DNA of 64,000 nucleotides from Chrysomallon squamiferum. Lineage: Eukaryota; Mollusca; Gastropoda; Neomphalida; Peltospiridae. The notes beneath the pieces were generated by a model. It saw nothing but the letters and a program-made list of their open reading frames with translations. It made no database searches and was not told the DNA's origin. Numbering within the stretch: the stretch's first letter is position 1; each line of letters opens with the position of its first letter. Location of the stretch: assembly GCA_012295275.1 (NCBI GenBank), contig CM022679.1, positions 25,526,407-25,590,406 of the forward strand, read 5' to 3'. The translations under genes were made by a program, and so were the position numbers. This document shows positions 14,158 through 32,933 of the stretch, piece by piece.

Positions 14158-15769
14158 ATGGCGGAGGAAAGATCGAAAACCGGCAAGATGAAGTTATATT
14201 ATCATCCGTACTACCGCTCTTGTAGATGTGTTTGGTTGATTAAAGGTATGGAACAATTTCTATTGTTTCAAACTAGAACTAAAAAAAAAAAAAAAAAAAA
14301 AAAATTCGTTAATAAAGTTCAAAAGTAACAAGTAACGCCAATAAATAAGTACGTTTTTTAATGTATACACATGTGCTTTCGTATGTTTAATATATTTGTT
14401 TTAAATTTGTAATTCTTTTTAGAGCTTGGTGTGGAAGATGATTTTGAATTTATCAAAATAGATACAATGAAACGAGACAGCGATGAACGGAAGGAGTATC
14501 AACGTAACGTACACCCCCATGGTACAGTACCGGCCCTTGTAATAGAAGGGGAGAACCCCATACTCGAATCAGGAGCCATCTGTCTGTACCTAGCAGACAA
14601 ATACGGACGTCTGGCGCCAGATCTGAAAGACAGAAAGGACTATTATGAGTAAGAGAAAATCAGATTGACGTTAATGTATTATCTAAATCTCAGTTATTTG
14701 TTTCTGTTGCAAAAAAACACGCAAATACAGACACCTGTGTTTAATTATGTTAAACATTTCTGCGTTCACACTTCCATCATCTTCGTTATATAAAGCTGTT
14801 TAAAAACCGTGGGTATAATTATGCTTTCCAGCATATTAAAAATTTTATTTTGTTAATCATAAAACGTAGTTTATGAAGGGTACGTAGGACGTTTCATATC
14901 TTACATTAGTATTTTAAAAGATCCCCAAAAGATGTATTCGTTTATCGTTAAACAAATTAATATTCGTGTTTTTATTCTGTAGCTGGATATTGCACACTTG
15001 TGCGACTATAGACGAGATTCTGGAGGCGTTGTACTGGCAGTGGATCAAAATACCAGAAAAACCAGACAACGATCTGATTGAAAAGATGAGCAAGAAATTC
15101 CACCACTGTATGGACGCACTAACGAAAACTTTGAAAGGACGGAAATTTGTGTGCGGTGACAGGTTTGTTTTGTTTCCGTGTGACATTTTTTTAATAAGAA
15201 AACATTATAATCGTTTGTGTTTTTTATGTTTGGTTACGTGTGTCTGGGGGTTTTCGTGTGTTTTTTTGCTGATATTTAATTCCGTTTATCCATTCTTTTT
15301 TTACTTTGTATATATATGTACAGTTTTTTGTGTGTGTGTGTTTTTTAAAATGTATTATTATTATTATTATCAATATTTTCCTGCTGTTTTTATTAGTTTT
15401 TTCATTTGTTTTAGTCGAGATTATTTTTTACTATATATATTTTTTTAATTATTATTTATTTTATGTTTTTTTTTATTAATATTATTATTATTATCAATTT
15501 TTTATATTTTTATTTTATTATTTTTTTTTTTTTTTGCTTTTTTATTTTTTAATCTTACTCTTTTTGTGTATTTCACAACACTTTTTAACTAAAATTTTAT
15601 TAATATTTTCAGTCTAACTGCTGCAGATTGTGTTTTGGGTTATTCTATTTGGGTAGCAACGGTAGCTAAGGATGGTATTCTTCTAAAGAACTACCCGGAT
15701 GTGCGGCAGTACTATGATCGGATTAAATCCCGGAAAGGATTTAAAGACGTTTTTATCGAACTACCCTGA
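14158..15769 (+). CDS. Cytosolic glutathione S-transferase, copy 2 (GST-2), 4 exons
   Basis: Exons are 14158-14245, 14423-14648, 14983-15162 and 15613-15769 (651 nt, 216 aa), with the same phases and exon sizes as GST-1. All GST landmarks are kept: the RSCRC segment near residue 21, VPAL, ESGAICLYLADKYG and TAADCVLGY. By hand count exon 2 differs from GST-1 at 3 of 226 bases, but exon 4 differs at about 19 of 157. Those changes are clustered and alter the end to GFKDVFIELP in place of AFKEVFGDRA. A C-terminal change of this kind can affect the electrophile-binding site in GSTs, so the copies may differ in substrate. The 3' flank has been replaced by a (CT)n tract, and the nearest AATAAA is at 16061-16066. 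The gene looks intact. Confidence 0.93.
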
Positions 15770-15832
15770 AAAAAACCGTACGCCAAAATGTTCAGAAAAC
15801 CCTTGGTTAATTCATTACCAGATTAGAATCAA

Positions 15833-15834
<2 letters not shown>

Positions 15835-15918
<84 letters not shown>
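15835..15918. repeat. (CT)n microsatellite just after GST-2
   Basis: About 80 bp of CT dinucleotide begins about 65 bp after the GST-2 stop codon. The matching position after GST-1 has none. Confidence 0.97.
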
Positions 15919-15922
<4 letters not shown>

Positions 15923-16423
15923 GTCTCTGTCTCTGTCCGTCCCCTCTCAAATTTATACCAGTAGCTCGCTTCTTATAACACTTAGTTATTACAGGTATGA
16001 ATCATTTAACCGGCAAGAAATGGTCTGGAATACTTGAAAAAAAAAAAAAATAATAATAATAATAAAGCACATAATTTTATTTAAAACATCAGGTACAAAT
16101 TAATACACTCCTTAATATTTTTTTTTTTTTTTATTTTTTTTTTAAATACCGTGTATAATAATATATCGGACGAAAATCAATTGAAGGAAGGAATCACCAT
16201 TAGACAAGCAACAGTCGTAATAAAAATGGCGTCGTTCCATGTTTACGCCAGAAAACCAAGCGAACAAAAACACCTAAATTTAAAAATAATCACTTTTAAA
16301 AAAAACATACAGCGGGACTTGTGCATTGTCTGAATTTCTAGAAGCCGGATAAAGGGTTCGGTAACTGTATTATTAATAACACAAGGTTGTGTACATGTCC
16401 ATATATGTATATTTTCAATATCA

Positions 16424-17180
16424 CTGCGGGAGATTGTGTTTTGCGTTATTCTTTTTAGGATGTGGTTGACACTAAGAATGAAAGACTTTAAAAAAAAAAA
16501 AAATTTACTATGAACTTATAAAGACCCGGAAAGCTTTCTAAGAACGTTTTTTTTTTTTGTTGTTGTTTGTTTTGTTTTTTATGTTGTTTTCTTTTTTTTT
16601 TTTTTTTTTGAAAAAAAAAGCCAGCTATAAACTGAATTCTTTTACCTTTTATTTCTCTTTTTTTTTTTTTAATACAACCATTCCGATTTATGCAACATCA
16701 TTATTCAGATTGTAATTTAACTATTTTACGTTTTATTAAGATTCTAAGTTTGTATCATTTCAATTTCCACGCTTGAATATTAATATATGTTTTTCTTTTA
16801 TTTCTTTTCGTTTCTTTTTTTCACTTTTTTCATTGTATTTTTTTCCCAGCTTCAGCTGCTTATGATGATGTAGATTATTCGTATTTTTGCTTTTGTTGAA
16901 GAATTAAAATATTACATTATGCTGAAAGTTTTTGTGTTTAATGTATTAATCAGCATCAGTCATTCATCGTTTGTAATTGTCTATCTGGCAGTCAACAGAT
17001 ACTCGCTGGTATTTACTGTACTGTGAAAGACGGATGTGTGTATGTATGTTTGATAATAGAGAGGTTTAGCATGGACATAATACTATATATTCTAGAACTC
17101 ATAAAAAGCTTCTTCTTTTTTTTTTTTTTTTCATTCAGATAAAATTTCATAAATTTTTTCATATCAGAGCTGTCAAAAAT
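16424..17180 (+). pseudogene. Decayed GST last exon plus its 3' flank
   Basis: Bases 16424-16550 align with GST exon 4 (shared block GAGATTGTGTTTTGCGTTAT and the AAGACCCGGAAAGC segment). They have lost the acceptor and reading frame and gained an internal poly(A) run. From 16620 to about 17180 the sequence matches the 3' flank of GST-1 (12870-13498) with many substitutions and indels. Shared segments include AGCCAGCTATAAACTGAATT and AGGTTTAGCATGGA. It ends at the same point where the GST-1 flank joins the UPF0489 fragment, so it marks the ancestral edge of the duplicated unit. Confidence 0.85.
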
Positions 17181-17231
17181 ATCTTGTAGTCATTTAAAAA
17201 AAAAAACCTGTTACTTATTTGTACGTACGTC

Positions 17232-17298
17232 ATGGAAAAGATGAAACTGTACTATTGGCCAGCATTTAAATCCGCGAGGTGCATATGTCTAATTCAAG
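17232..17298 (+). pseudogene. Orphan GST first exon (relic or alternative first exon)
   Basis: The 67-base frame starts at ATG 17232 and encodes MEKMKLYYWPAFKSARCICL plus two residues. It ends in a good donor (CAAG|GTAAGA) in the same phase as the other GST first exons. It is closest to exon 1 of GST-3 at 18650. No exons 2-4 lie between them, so it is either a relic or an alternative first exon spliced to 20362. The SxRC segment is kept, but Ile-Cys replaces Ile-Trp. Confidence 0.75.
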
Positions 17299-17868
17299 GT
17301 AAGACTTTTTAAATTTTCTGTAAGACACAATGAATCGATAAATGGTAAGCGACCCTTAAATATATTTTATTACTGGTGACAGACATGTGTGAGTTTTAAA
17401 TTTTACATAATTGTGATGATGATGAAAAGAGAAATTGAAAACTGTAATACTGTGCTGTTTGTCGGGTGGATGGGATTGTTATTCATGTTATTTGTTTATT
17501 TTACTTGTTTTTGTAGGAGTTGTGACTTACTGTTTTATGGTCTCATTCCTTTTTAAAGTTTTTTTTTTTTTTTTTTTTCATTTTTAATTATTATTTTGTT
17601 GTTGATTTTAATTTTAATGATGCTTTTAAAGATTTATTTATTTTTTTTTCTAGTTTTTTTTTTTTTTTTTTAAATACTGTCATATACCAACCAGTTTATT
17701 ACTAGAAATTTGTTTAAGTCTTAAGTTCATTGTTCTACGATCTAGTAAATCATTTTATATAATGTTTTTAAAAAAAAAATGTAGAAGCAAACCTGAAAAA
17801 ATATATATTTTGATTATATAAACATTAAGAAACGACATTCAAACAAACCTGAAGTTTAATACCTTTCT

Positions 17869-17904
<36 letters not shown>

Positions 17905-18649
17905 CTTTTTTTTTTCACTTTGTTAGTCTGAACAAAAGTACCGGTTCCTTTAATATCTTTTTTTTTTTTTTTTTTTTCACTTTGTTAGCAGGCAGTCATC
18001 AAGTAAAAGTGACTTTAGTAAGAAATGCTAAATGATTCTCAACAAAAATAACTATCTAAACGTTCATAATACATTCTACATTATTTTATTATAATTATAG
18101 AATATTATCGTTTGCCGAAGTCCGTGTAGCTAGAAATGCCCCAAGTATGTCCAAACCGTCTACAAAGAAAACTGCGATTTATAGTCAAGTCGTTGACATC
18201 TAATAAAATAAAATAAAATATATATATATATATATATAATGGCAAAATGGCAATTTACCACTCAGTCATGGGGAATTGATACGACTCTAGCTGCAGATCG
18301 CTGGCCGGGCGTGGATATGGGTACATCTTTTATTCGTTCATCCTTCAGCCAAACGATCGCTTCTTCGGGTCACAAGTGTCGGTTATATTTACACCGCTAA
18401 ACATCCAGTCAGTCTGACCGTCCCCCGAAAGCCAACCTTTTAAAGATGACTGGTTCTTCCCGTTCACACCGGAAAGCTGCTGGTTAAGAAAAGAATTTTA
18501 CAACAGTAATCAAATAAAAGCAGCGAGCAAGTCTACCGCGGTTTTATTTATTTTTTTGTCACAGTACAGTAAGTAATCTGTGGAGGATATTTAAAACAGA
18601 CTGAAGGTGTACTCTGTCAGTTGTTGCGCGTACGTTACGGGAAAGAAAG

Positions 18650-18806
18650 ATGAAACTGTATTACTGGCCAGCGTACAGATCCGTGAGGTGCATATGGCTA
18701 ATTAAGGGTGAGTGTTTTTTTAAATATGCTGTAAGGCAGAATAAATCAGTAAATGTTAAATATATTTGAATATCAACGACAGCACGTTTAAAGTTTTGAT
18801 GATGTT

Positions 18807-18868
<62 letters not shown>

Positions 18869-20064
18869 CCACTTTTTTTTTTTTTTTTTTTTTTTTTTTC
18901 TTTTATTTCATTTATTTATTTATTTATTTATTTATTAATTTTATGGGGAAGTTGTAGCTGATTTTTTTCAATTGTATGATCCTTTTTTCTTGTTTCTTTT
19001 CTTTTTCTTTTTATTAAAATTATTCTGACGTATGTATTCATATATTTAGGAGCAAATCTAGAGCAGTAGTTCGGCTTTATTTTTCTTTTTTTCTTTCTTT
19101 TCGGCACAAACATTTATTTATTTTCCTATAAGAAAATAATAAAAACATTTTTTGATGCCGTAAGCCTCTATCGAGAAACGAAGATGAATTGGAGAAGACA
19201 GCGGCACGTTTAATGTCTGTCTTAACACACCATCTACCCCCCACCAAACTCCTCCACTGGGTTTGCAAGTCCCAACACGATCTCCACGAAATAGGTCAAA
19301 CCAGGGGCCGGAACTCGGTATTAGGTATATGTGGGTATGTTTGTTATCCTCGTAGGGTATAATCAGTGATGCCCTTCCCTTATTTTTTTTTTTTTTTTTT
19401 TAAATCTCTTCTACCCGTAATACCGGTACAGTGAATACTTCGAAAAGAATTCTGTTCTTTCACACACCTATATTTATAGGTCATGGCAGATTAAATACGA
19501 GTCGCTTGCCAAGGATGTAAACATTAAAATTGTTAGTCAAGCGGAAGCACTTGTTAATCGTGTAAAAGACAAGAAACTTCATTCAGATAAATCCTTGAAA
19601 ATGTCTGACTGCGTCTTAAATCATGTTAATTTCTACTCTTAGGTTTCACTAAGAGGCGGCGGCCATAGTGTCAAAAGCGCGAGCTATTCTTGTTGTACAA
19701 AGGATATTTGTCGCTTTCTGCTGGGTACAGGAATTTTGATTTACCCGTTAAAAAAATCCTTGACCTTTTTATTTCACTGAGCAGCCAAGCCGAACAGAGA
19801 TAACTAAGACCGAGATGCGGCGAGGCCCTGAAGGAATTCTCAGTCCAAACGTGAAGACTACTTTACACGTTAATCAAATTAGAGCGTATCATTGTTTAAA
19901 ATGAACGGGTCACATGATCTCTGTTATCTTAATTTATTAATATACATATATTGACATGGATGACATGATATGTTGATCATTTTCGTTAATTCTTTCTCTA
20001 GTTGGTAATAGAATTTCGAATGTATATAACTGTAACGATTAACAAAAAAATAAAATAAAATAAA

Positions 20065-20122
<58 letters not shown>

Positions 20123-20879
20123 TAAAAAACCTACAAACAAAACGACAGCGATAACAAAAGATAGGGGATTAAACCTATCATTATTAGTCACATTAATTAA
20201 TTTTAAATGTTTTGCTGAAGGACTTTATTGTACAAAAGTGACGGCAATAGTGTAAATAATAAATAATACCGGTCTTTATATATATATAAATGGTAACCGC
20301 ATAAACAATATGGTTGACAGACTGCACCTTTGGTAATAAAATTTTATGAATTAATTTACAGAACTGGGTGTTGAAGATGATTTTGAATTTGTCAAAATGG
20401 AGCCAAACGGCCCAGATAAAAAAGCGCTTGATGATTACGTGAAGAACGTACATCCTCATGGACAGATCCCAGCCCTGGAGATAGAGGGAAATAACTCCAT
20501 TGTGGAATCCGGTGCTATATGCCTCTATCTGGCGAACAAGTACGGCAAACTGGGCCCCGACGAAGACAATGTGGCAGATTATTACAAGTAGACTAAAAAT
20601 TATTATAATCTTTTTATTATTTTCCTTCTTTTCTTCTAATTATTATTCGAAAGTTTTTATTTATTTTTTATTTTTTGAAATAAAATGTTATTTATATATT
20701 TATTTAATTTAATTTATAGAATTAAGATTTTTGTTAAAAAAAAATGAATTAGCTGTATATGAATTAAGTTACGAGATTAAAAGCAAAGAACGTAAGAATG
20801 TAATATAAAGTTTATATAGTATATTCTTATTTTCAGTGTTTTGCATGTTAAGCACGTAACTGAAATGAACACTTTCATT

Positions 20880-20918
<39 letters not shown>

Positions 20919-21855
20919 ATTTATTTATATATTTACTTTTTTAAACTTAACACAAATTACATAAAACTAATACGTTTGATAATTTCAACACGGATTTTTA
21001 GTTAGTTCTATGTAGATTCTGAAATCACTTGAAAAAACACCAGAATCGTAGCATCAAGTTTGAAAACTTTCGTTTGTTGATATATCGTTATCGCTGTGTA
21101 ATAATAAATAAGTAAGTAAATAAATTAAAACTAGAGTTAAATAAAATGAAATAATAATAATAATAATAATAATAGCATTATTATTATTATTATTATTATC
21201 ATCAGCTGGGTGGTATATGCTACGGCAACAATGGACACTATCTTGTCGACGTTGCTGAGCCATTATGTTCTTCATCTGACCAAGTACGATGATGCTTTTA
21301 TGGAGAGAACTCACAAGAGATGGACATCCAGCCTCGACTTTCTGACAAAGAAGTTATCTGATGGAAGACAGTTTATTTGCGGAAACAAGTAATAATATTT
21401 ACTTTTTATTTATTTATTTTTTATTAGGATTTTAACTTTTAGCGCCATTTTTTACTTTCTTTCCAGGGTACAAGAACTCATTTATCACAGGCCACCAATG
21501 CACGTCCATCAAAAATATTTTGTAGTAGTTGATAAGAAATTCGTATGTTACGTTTTTATTAGTTTAAAATGTTGGGCAAATCCTGTCTCACTTAACCAAA
21601 GAGCTCTTATATGCCTCCAATGTATGTACTGTACATATTACTAGAATTATGCTGGATTTTGTATTTTAATATTATTTTTTATTATTATTATTATTATTCA
21701 GATTTACTGCAGCAGACTGTGTTCTCGGATACTGCGTGGCATGGGCTGATTACATGAAAGAACAACATCTTTTACAGAATCACCCTGCTGTTCTCGACTA
21801 CCTGAAGCGGCTGCAGTCGCGTCCAGCGTACCAGAAAGCATTTGAGTTTGTCTGA
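18650..21855 (+). CDS. Cytosolic glutathione S-transferase, diverged paralogue (GST-3), 4 exons
   Basis: Exons are 18650-18707, 20362-20587, 21206-21388 and 21702-21855 (621 nt, 206 aa), with phases identical to GST-1/2. Landmarks are KLYYWPAYRSVRCIWL at residues 2-17 (candidate catalytic Ser11), the cis-proline motif IPAL at 55-58, ESGAICLYLANKYG from 68, and FTAADCVLGY in the C-terminal domain. Exon 2 keeps the ELGVEDDFEF and KNVHPHG blocks of the other copies, but most of the C-terminal domain differs, so this is an older duplication. It lacks the ten-residue N-terminal extension of GST-1/2. The poly(A) signal AATAAA is at 21962-21967. Intron 1 (1.65 kb) holds (GA)n, (AAT)n and a locally less AT-rich stretch at 19150-19900 of unknown origin. 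Confidence 0.95.
18810..18867. repeat. (GA)n microsatellite in GST-3 intron 1
   Basis: A pure GA run is followed directly by a poly(T) and TTTA run. Confidence 0.97.
20066..20121. repeat. (AAT)n microsatellite in GST-3 intron 1
   Basis: About 18 AAT units, about 240 bp before exon 2. Confidence 0.95.
21150..21200. repeat. AAT/ATT hairpin next to the GST-3 exon 3 acceptor
   Basis: Eight AAT units (21150-21173) are followed after a few bases by eight ATT units (21178-21200). They form a near-perfect stem of about 24 bp ending 5 bases before the exon 3 start. The right arm replaces the usual pyrimidine tract. Confidence 0.9.
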
Positions 21856-21967
21856 CGATGTTGCATCAACACAAACTATATAGTAAACCACATATTATTA
21901 CACTAGAAATAAGACTTGACTGAATTAACCTCTGTAGCTACAGCAACGTAATTACATATTAAATAAA

Positions 21968-24719
21968 TTTTGTTCATTCCATTTTTGTTTTTTGTGCTGG
22001 CTTTTTTTTTATTTACTTTTTGTTTGCCTGTTAGAAATAATATATATAATTAAGAAGTGACTTTATGAAAATCAAAGAAATATTGGACAGGATATAATGT
22101 CCATACCTTTTAAAGAACATTTTATATTATCATGCTTTATTATTAGGAAAGTTATAATGAATAAAAAGATTCACTAGGGAACACATTGTATTTAATTAAG
22201 AAACACTATATATTTAATTTAGTAAGTGACGTTAAAATTATTTAAATGTATTTATTAGTAACAGTAATATATAGCTGATTCATTGCTGTATGTTTAATTG
22301 TATGCAGGTCATTCCATGTCAAATCATCCAAAATAATGGGAAAAATGAAACCTTCCCCTATCAGATTTTGCTGAAACTTGGTACTTGGGTAAGTGGGACA
22401 CTATGGAACTGATATTTCAGTTTTTAGCATTATTGGATAGGCAGTTTCTATGGCTCTCTCAATTTCAGAAAGTTTTATAAACATTCAGATGACCACAGCT
22501 CAGCAATCATGTGTCAGTCTTGCTGAAATGACTGTTTCTAGAAAGATGATTTAACAAAGATTCAAAAAACGTCATTATCACTTTTTAATTTAAAAAAAAA
22601 AAAATAAAAATTTATTCTTTGGATAATCTGACCTAGATTTTGACCTTATGGATCAGGTGACTGTGGTGTTGCATTAAAAATGTAACATGTCTTCTACACA
22701 AAATTTGGGAAAAATCTCCCACATGCAGATCATTGTTCAAGTGCATCACTGTTTCAGCAAAATCAGAGCTAGTTGGGTTTTAATCATTGGGTGATTGGAT
22801 GTGGAATGAATTAATAAATCTATATATTTTGAATTACTAGATCTTTATGTATTTTGAAGTAATAAATCTTTATATAATTAAAATGTCAACTTATATTACA
22901 CTGTAGCTATGTTATCTGATGTGGTAAATAGTCAAACTGTCTCCCTGATGATATCAGATCCTGCAGTGCATCACACACTAGAGTCCAGTGACTAGACCAT
23001 AGAGTTAACAACTGATAACAAATTTTGCTCAGGGAATTTACAAAAGCAAAAACATAACAAGAAATATTTATAAAACAATATATTTTTTTAAAATTATTTT
23101 TTCACCAGGAAGAAATGTCTCAGTGCGTGCAAGTTTATGTATTTTACATGACTGTTGAGAATGTGTATGTGCATGCCACATTAAGTCCTCAATGAATTTA
23201 CCAGTATCATTATTACTTAATACTCTTTTACACACTTGTACATATTGTGTCTATTTGTCTTTGAATAATTAATAATTGGTAAAAACATAAATTCCCAATT
23301 CTTCTGATATATAAACTATATAAAATTATCTGGTAACAATATGATGGAAACAAAAATCAATACATTTTTTTCAACATCTGTGTATTAATAATATAAACAT
23401 ATTGTATTCAGTTTAATGATAAGCCAACAACAATCAAAAATATAAAACAATTGTGATATTAACATATAAATATATCATTCAGTTTGGTGTTAAATAAATA
23501 TGGAATGTTCATGGTACAATGACTGTATGATATATTGCACTTATTAGTTTTATTAATAAAATTGTTTAAAAATTAACATTTTCCATGTAAATAAAATAAC
23601 AAAATTAATACAAATGTTTAAACATTAAAACAGTAAATATGAATCTCTAATAACAACAACCTTTTCAGATCCATTTCCCATTTGTACAAACATCAGATTT
23701 AGAATATTCCCAGAAAATAATTATTGCAAATTCATCAGTGTTACAAACTTTAAACTATAAACATTTTCATAATAAAATAACACATACATATACTATTTCC
23801 TGAAATGCAAATTTAGATTATTTTGATGCAGTTGTTAATTATATTTTGTAATAGAAAATATATTAATAATTTTTATTTTTTATGTTTGAATAAATATAAC
23901 TGGTTATAAAAGGAGGAATTTTAAAATTTTTGATTTATTTTCATTTTTAATTTTTTTTATATATTTATATATTTTTTATTATTATTTTTTTTTTAATGAA
24001 AAAGTATAGATATAATTTTTTAAATTAAAAATATATGAACATGTACATTTCACATGTAAATTCAAATATTACCAAATATAACAGTAATGAAAAAATGGGG
24101 CAAGCCTATTTCACTGGAATTATCATTACTTTTTTGGGGAAAAATGTATTTTACTTATATTATAAAAGATAAATAAAAAAAACACTATTTTATTAATAAA
24201 GCAGCAATATATGAAAGATACTGAACAATTTTGAATATAATTATACAAGATACATGGGTCACTGTTTGCAGTACATTAATAAATACATTATTTTCAATGC
24301 TTACAGCCATACTTGAGACTGAAATTATATAATTTGTTAAAATATTTCAGTAGACAGCTAACCATCTTACTCCATGTTCAGTTTTCTGGGTCTGAATCAA
24401 AAGAGAAGAGTGTCTAACACTGAGTTTCAGTTTTCAACATGAACCACTGCATGAAATTTAAATTTTTTAAGTCATTCTCATTCCTGGAAACATTAAATGT
24501 TGTTTGCATCCCTCAATCAATTAAAGGCAAATGTTGTTTGCTTGCCTTAATTTTTTTAAAGATAAACATTTTCCACAGTCTGTGCAGCATATGCTGCATG
24601 TTGCTTCAACATAAAGAAGGTAAATGCAAAATGCCTGCATCCCTTAAAGATAAATTTCTCAATCAGCAAGATGTAAAATGTTTTCAGACCTTCTTATTTA
24701 TTAATTAAAAGATTCCTTG
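21968..24719. other. Convergent intergenic region, includes the probable WDR13 3' UTR
   Basis: This AT-rich DNA lies between the ends of GST-3 (+) and WDR13 (-). The right-hand part must hold the WDR13 3' UTR. The nearest - strand AATAAA is at 24702-24697, only about 18 bp after the stop, and others lie near 24189-24194. Apart from the inverted-repeat element at 22309-22809 I see no gene or RNA here. Confidence 0.55.
22309..22809. mobile_element. Terminal-inverted-repeat element (MITE-like), about 500 bp
   Basis: The left end TCATTCCATGTCAAATCATC and the reverse complement of the right end, TCATTCCACATCCAATCACC, match at most positions. A second inverted match further in (GATTTTGCTGAAAC on both arms) extends the arms to about 70-80 bp. 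TTAA lies near both ends (22294-22297 and 22811-22814), which would fit an element with TTAA target duplication, though the left one is 11 bp away from the arm. There is no coding capacity. Confidence 0.75.
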
Positions 24720-31221
<6,502 letters not shown>

Positions 31222-31361
31222 TTAAAATTACTGTATAACGTGGTATAAACATACAATTATGAACAGTTAATAAAATGATATGTGTCTGTTGTAAAACAGT
31301 TATCAAAATTACTATTGCTATTTAATTTTGAACTAATAATAAGAGTGAAAGACAATAGTAG

Positions 31362-31369
31362 TGACGTCA
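31362..31369. promoter_or_regulatory. Palindromic CRE upstream of WDR13
   Basis: The full TGACGTCA palindrome lies 201 bp before the WDR13 start codon, where a CREB/ATF site would be expected in a TATA-less promoter. One 8-bp match can occur by chance in this much DNA. Confidence 0.4.
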
Positions 31370-31677
31370 TCGTATACTAAGGTGGATCGATTTGCTCTAA
31401 AGATTGTAATGTCATTGTGAAGGGATTAAATTGCAATACGACATACGTAGTTTTTCTAACAGTATTATTTTATTTTCATATTTTCTTATGAATTATAAGA
31501 CAGTTAAAGACCATAAGTACAGTTTAAAGTTTATAAATATTTCATTCACTATTATTACTATGTATACCATCATCACCATCATCATCATCATCATAATTAT
31601 AATTATTGTTATTGTTATTATTATTATTTATTAGTTCTTATATATTATTAATTTTTATTTTTGTTCTATTTATTTAC

Positions 31678-31711
<34 letters not shown>

Positions 31712-32629
31712 TATTATTATTATTATTATTATTTTTTTTATTTTACATTATGAAAAATACTTATTTATAGTAACAGGAATTTGCCCGGAGATACCGTTAG
31801 AAAGTACATTTGGTGAATAATTAGGCAGTTTGGAGGTATTTTAAGTAATTTTAGTTGTCTGTATTTGACCTTTTTTGTCTTTTTTTTTTTTTTTTTTTTA
31901 GAGACAGAAGAAAATGAAGAAATGATTGAAAATTTTAATTTCAAGATCAGACAACTTCGGTTATATTATTTTAATTTAATTTGTTTAATTAATTCATTTC
32001 TTTCCCCAGCTTTTATTTATTTGTAGATGGCGTATCTAAATATTTGTGTAGTATTTTGTCAAACGCTGATAAGTGGGACGCAACTGAAAATAAACGTTGA
32101 TATATTGGCTGATCTTGTCTATGTTTGTTTATTTGTGCTTGTATTTATATTATCAATGTTTACAAAAAACAAAAACAAAAAAAAAAAAACACCTTATTTA
32201 TATTTTGTATCCTATACACTTTAGTGATATAAAAAGCATTAACAATTATAATGTCATAACCAAATGAAATATTTTTAAAATGTATTTTAAAACGTATACA
32301 GTTATATATTGTGTTTTATTAAGATCTTTTTAGATTGTATCAAATGGTTTTAGGTTTATGCCAATAAAAACATATATAAAGAAGATGGAATCATGTCAAT
32401 AATATATACGTCTATATGTTTAAGAGTAATATTATGACATTAAATTTTAAAACGAAAACATTTTCAAGAAAGAATTACAATTCCATCAGGTCGACGTCAT
32501 TTCAGCCAGCGCTATTTTGGTGTTTTCTTTGATGTTCGTGTTTTTAGTATATAAATATCAAAAACTGACGTTAAATAAGAAGTTTGGGACGTTAAATAAG
32601 TCATATATGCATGTGTGGGATCCTGTATT

Positions 32630-32848
32630 CATATATATATATATATGTTTGTATGTATATAGATATATATATGTTTGTATGTATATAGATATATATGTTT
32701 GTATGTATATATATATATGCATGTGTGTGTGTATGTGTGTATGTATACATATTCATATGCATATATATATATATATATGTTTATACATACATACACACAC
32801 AAACATATATATATATATATACAACATACACACACAACACACACAAAC

Positions 32849-32932
<84 letters not shown>
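32630..32932. repeat. Compound (TA)n-(TG)n-(CA)n-(GA)n array
   Basis: Alternating TA, TATG and ACAC blocks end in a pure GA run (32875-32931). Several overlapping open frames come only from this repeat. Confidence 0.97.

Positions 32933-32933
<1 letters not shown>

Noticed and set aside
16151-16333. 60-codon frame after GST-2
   Set aside because: No family resemblance, lies between a microsatellite and a GST relic, no splice or poly(A) context.
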